Shown in pieces: positions 63,220 through 64,000 of a stretch of DNA of 64,000 nucleotides. The notes below the pieces were generated by a model, which was given only the letters and a program-made list of their open reading frames with translations, did no database searches and was not told where the DNA came from. Source of the DNA: Sediminibacillus massiliensis (GTDB lineage: Bacteria > Bacillota > Bacilli > Bacillales > Amphibacillaceae); NCBI RefSeq assembly GCF_900156915.1, contig NZ_LT732535.1, positions 1,874,079 to 1,938,078 on the forward strand, in the 5' to 3' direction. The stretch's first letter is position 1. Each line of letters opens with the position of its first letter. The translations under genes were made by a program, and so were the position numbers.

Positions 63220-64000
63220 TCAAAAAGATAACGTCGTCCTGTTCGATGGAGCTCCTTCTTGTCCTGTTAACGGATTGTAAGGCACAACATAAAATTCTGT
63301 TTCTTTAAATGGGTTGACCCGGTTGATTTGGAAAGTCCCTTCTCCTTCTGTTTCGCCGATTTTCTCATCTTTCCCGGATTGCACCCGGTACACATGATAG
63401 ATGACCCGTTCATCTCCTGCTGGAGTCCAGTCCAACTGACCTTTGACAAGAGAAAATCCACCGAACTTAAACTGTGAGCTTAAATCCGTAATTACCGGCA
63501 TCTGTACGGGCTCAGGCAACTCCTCAACATTAACGGGTTTGTCAAATTGAGCCGATAAGTCTTGATATTTATCTAACTCAGACAAAATAGCCTTGGTTAA
63601 TATGGTGGGGGCCTTACTGCCAGCCGTCAGGTAATGCTGCTCATCGACCTGGTCATATCCCATCCACATGGAGCTGACATATTCTGGTGTAAAGCCGACA
63701 AACCAAGCGTCCTTTACTTTTCCTTCAGCAAAAGGATGCTGTGTCGATCCGGTTTTTCCTGCCAATGCTTTGTCATAATCACCGGCACTTCCTGTCCCTT
63801 CGTCCACTACTCCCTCCAACATCCTCAAGATGTTCCAGGCGACTTGTGGTGAATAAATGTTGGCGGACTCTGGTTCAGCTTGAAAGACAGTTTTTCCATC
63901 CCTGTCAACAATCCTTTCAATCGCATATCCATTAACCATATCTCCTTCGTGTACAAAGGCACTATAGGCTTCAGCAAGCTGAATAGGAGTCAATCCTTCT
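63220..64000 (-). CDS. pbpF: Class A penicillin-binding protein, C-terminal part (PbpF-like)
   Basis: The gene runs off the right edge, and about 260 C-terminal residues are visible. The KTG motif of the transpeptidase domain is in LAGKTGSTQHPF, and MTPIQLAEAYSAF and AWFVGFTPEYVSSMWMGYD are typical of class A PBPs. After the domain comes a fibronectin-III-like module (LDWTPAGDERVIYHVYRV to the end). Order pbpF-hemEHY matches B. subtilis, where PbpF is a sporulation-associated PBP. The transglycosylase domain lies outside. Confidence 0.88.
   Translation of the reverse strand, partial: EGLTPIQLAEAYSAFVHEGDMVNGYAIERIVDRDGKTVFQAEPESANIYSPQVAWNILRMLEGVVDEGTGSAGDYDKALAGKTGSTQHPFAEGKVKDAWFVGFTPEYVSSMWMGYDQVDEQHYLTAGSKAPTILTKAILSELDKYQDLSAQFDKPVNVEELPEPVQMPVITDLSSQFKFGGFSLVKGQLDWTPAGDERVIYHVYRVQSGKDEKIGETEGEGTFQINRVNPFKETEFYVVPYNPLTGQEGAPSNRTTLSF

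Overview
The window is chromosomal backbone of a low-to-medium-GC Bacillaceae, most likely a halotolerant relative of Halobacillus, Virgibacillus or Oceanobacillus. This rests on the gene families (gerP spore operon, ComK, AddAB, Med, FapR- and FadR-type operators), strong Shine-Dalgarno sites, frequent TTG/GTG starts and acidic secreted proteins. From memory, gene order follows the B. subtilis stretch pbpF-hemEHY / yhfH-I-J-L / yhfN / comK-yhjD-E-sip / addBA / gerP / yisL-asnO / yitS-T-U-V-W / med-fabH-fabF / trpS-yjbA-opp in reverse, with lineage-specific insertions and losses. No rRNA, tRNA, prophage, insertion sequence or CRISPR array was seen.

Layout. 1-1003: partial putative glycoside hydrolase. 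1004-2012: composite palindromic repeat and the opp terminator. 2013-7975: oppABCDF on the minus strand, with a CodY-like box before oppA. 8304-10114: small membrane protein, then a T-box leader and trpS. 10161-13704: yjbA, a small membrane protein, and fabH-fabF with a FapR-type operator. 13882-17725: small protein, med, yjaU-like gene, yjzD-like gene, Tyr/Gly-rich protein, uppP. 17774-19368: mobB-moaE-moaD and yitW. 19443-24180: yitV, yitU, small proteins, Nfu-N protein, yitT, degV-family yitS. 24290-30456: secreted beta-propeller protein, GH31 alpha-glucosidase and a membrane-anchored GH13 protein lacking catalytic residues. 30615-37314: asnO, yisL, rocD and three membrane-associated proteins. 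37441-39368: gerPA-PF. 39369-40037: second copy of the composite repeat. 40038-50832: addBA, MFS transporter, lepB, SNARE-associated DedA-like protein, yhjD. 50777-53040: comK, then divergently an RRNPP-type regulator and a tiny secreted peptide. 53091-58343: small protein, M48 protease, lcfB with a FadR-type operator, lplJ, yhfI, yhfH. 58703-64000: DUF4352 lipoprotein, hemEHY and the 3' part of pbpF.

How it fits together. The window mixes housekeeping (peptide uptake, fatty-acid initiation, haem, lipoylation, double-strand-break repair) with life-cycle functions (competence, spore germination). The most interesting unit is 50.8-53.1 kb. A ComK that appears to lack the C-terminal segment carrying the MecA-recognition motif sits divergent to a 421-residue HTH/TPR regulator. 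A 48-residue exported peptide begins on the base after that regulator's stop codon. It reads as an undescribed peptide quorum-sensing cassette beside the competence master regulator. Other notable items are the two-copy composite repeat, the pseudo-amylase paired with an intact alpha-glucosidase, and clear FadR-, FapR- and CodY-like sites.
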